Both the position numbers and the translations under genes were made by a program. Of a stretch of 6,272 bases of DNA, positions 5,743-6,272 are shown piece after piece. The DNA lies in assembly GCA_030592655.1 (NCBI GenBank), contig JAUVIQ010000176.1, forward strand, positions 1 to 6,272, read 5' to 3'. This DNA is from Planctomycetales bacterium (GTDB lineage Bacteria; Planctomycetota; Phycisphaerae; SM23-33). The notes under the pieces are model-generated. The model saw only the letters and a list, made by a program, of their open reading frames with translations. It did no database searches and was not told where the DNA came from. Position 1 is the first letter of the stretch; each line of letters opens with the position of its first letter.

Positions 5743-6272
5743 TCATCGTCCCACATAGCGGGGAAATATCTCCACGTCTATTTCGTCCACAACGCCCTGA
5801 TTGGTCAGAGCACACGTAACTTTAACCTCCGCAGCGTAGTGACCGGACTCGCCCGGTAATTCACCGCCGCTGAAGGCGCTGAAAACCATATTAGCGTATG
5901 GGACCGACAAATACAGCATATGATTGACCTGCACGTTGATTGTCTCGTGTGCGCCGTAAGCGTTCCCGTCGTTCGGCGGCGTCAGCGATACCTCGGTGAA
6001 ATTCCAGGCATACCGGTACTTGCCCGCCAGCACCGTTCGCACCCAGTTGGGCGCGGACGAGCCGTAAAATTCCCAGAACCTCTCCAGACCGTCCTCGATT
6101 GTCGCTGCGTTTCCGGGATCGTCGCTTCCGAGGCCTTCCTTACCGGCGCAAACCGGCATGACCGCATAAACAGCCGACGAGCGAATGCGATGAAACTTGG
6201 CCGATGATTCCAAAGAGCCGACCACGTTGACGGGTTCGCCGTAGGAGAGGTTCTCCGGAATCCAAACCACCG
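5743..6272 (-). CDS. C-terminal part of an unidentified, probably exported protein
   Basis: The frame is open from the window edge to a TGA at 5743, giving at least 175 residues. The first possible start (GTG 6270) lies at the very edge and is probably an internal Val, so the gene most likely begins outside the window. I do not recognise a family. The sequence is rich in aromatic and beta-prone segments (VQVNHMLYLSVPYANMVFSA, AAEVKVTCALTNQG, VDEIDVEIFPRYVGR), with two Cys and no membrane helix, which suits an extracytoplasmic beta-rich domain. Together with the TadE/TadG-like genes on the same strand it could be the exported domain of another TadE-like protein, but no TadE N-terminus is visible. 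A 283-bp repeat-filled gap separates it from the kinase, so it may belong to a separate transcript. Confidence 0.7.
   Translation of the reverse strand, partial: VVWIPENLSYGEPVNVVGSLESSAKFHRIRSSAVYAVMPVCAGKEGLGSDDPGNAATIEDGLERFWEFYGSSAPNWVRTVLAGKYRYAWNFTEVSLTPPNDGNAYGAHETINVQVNHMLYLSVPYANMVFSAFSGGELPGESGHYAAEVKVTCALTNQGVVDEIDVEIFPRYVGR

Overview
The window reads almost entirely on the minus strand. It holds, in transcription order (right to left): the 3' end of an unrecognised protein gene (5743-6272), a 283-bp repeat-rich intergenic region (5460-5742), a membrane-spanning Ser/Thr protein kinase (2751-5459), a TadG-like protein (745-2733), a TadE-like pseudopilin (98-718), and a short repeat-bearing gap leading to what may be the first 12 codons of another gene (1-37). 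The two Tad genes follow the kinase with gaps of only 17 and 26 bp, so the three probably form one operon.

The organism cannot be named from sequence alone. Hanks-type kinases with a single membrane span and long repeat-rich C-termini, TadE/TadG-like proteins with large divergent exported domains, and spacers full of short G-rich/C-rich repeats together fit a planctomycete-type bacterium (Planctomycetota, possibly Phycisphaerae-like). That is inference. No rRNA, tRNA, transposase, CRISPR array or phage gene was seen.

The TadE-like protein has a short basic N-terminus, a Gly with Glu at +5, and one hydrophobic helix, the pattern of prepilin-peptidase-processed pseudopilins. The TadG-like protein has one N-terminal helix followed by the QNAADSAA motif and about 600 exported residues. 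The kinase has a cytoplasmic catalytic domain, a basic juxtamembrane stretch, one membrane helix at about 350-370, and about 530 residues of TPR-like helical repeats predicted outside the cytoplasm. A plausible model is a kinase that senses or reports on assembly of a Tad-type surface structure; the sequence suggests this only through gene order and topology. The catalytic domain keeps the Lys, HRD, Asn and DFG residues, but has Val where the alpha-C Glu is expected.

The most unusual non-coding part is 5514-5725. It contains a 23-bp near-perfect inverted repeat, a 73-bp tandem duplication whose two full copies differ only by transitions, and a canonical four-run G-quadruplex motif on the strand that would be transcribed into the kinase leader. 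A related heptamer array lies at 57-84. I did not find a convincing undescribed defence or mobile system. The items most worth following up are the kinase/Tad linkage, the missing alpha-C Glu and the structured repeat region ahead of the kinase.
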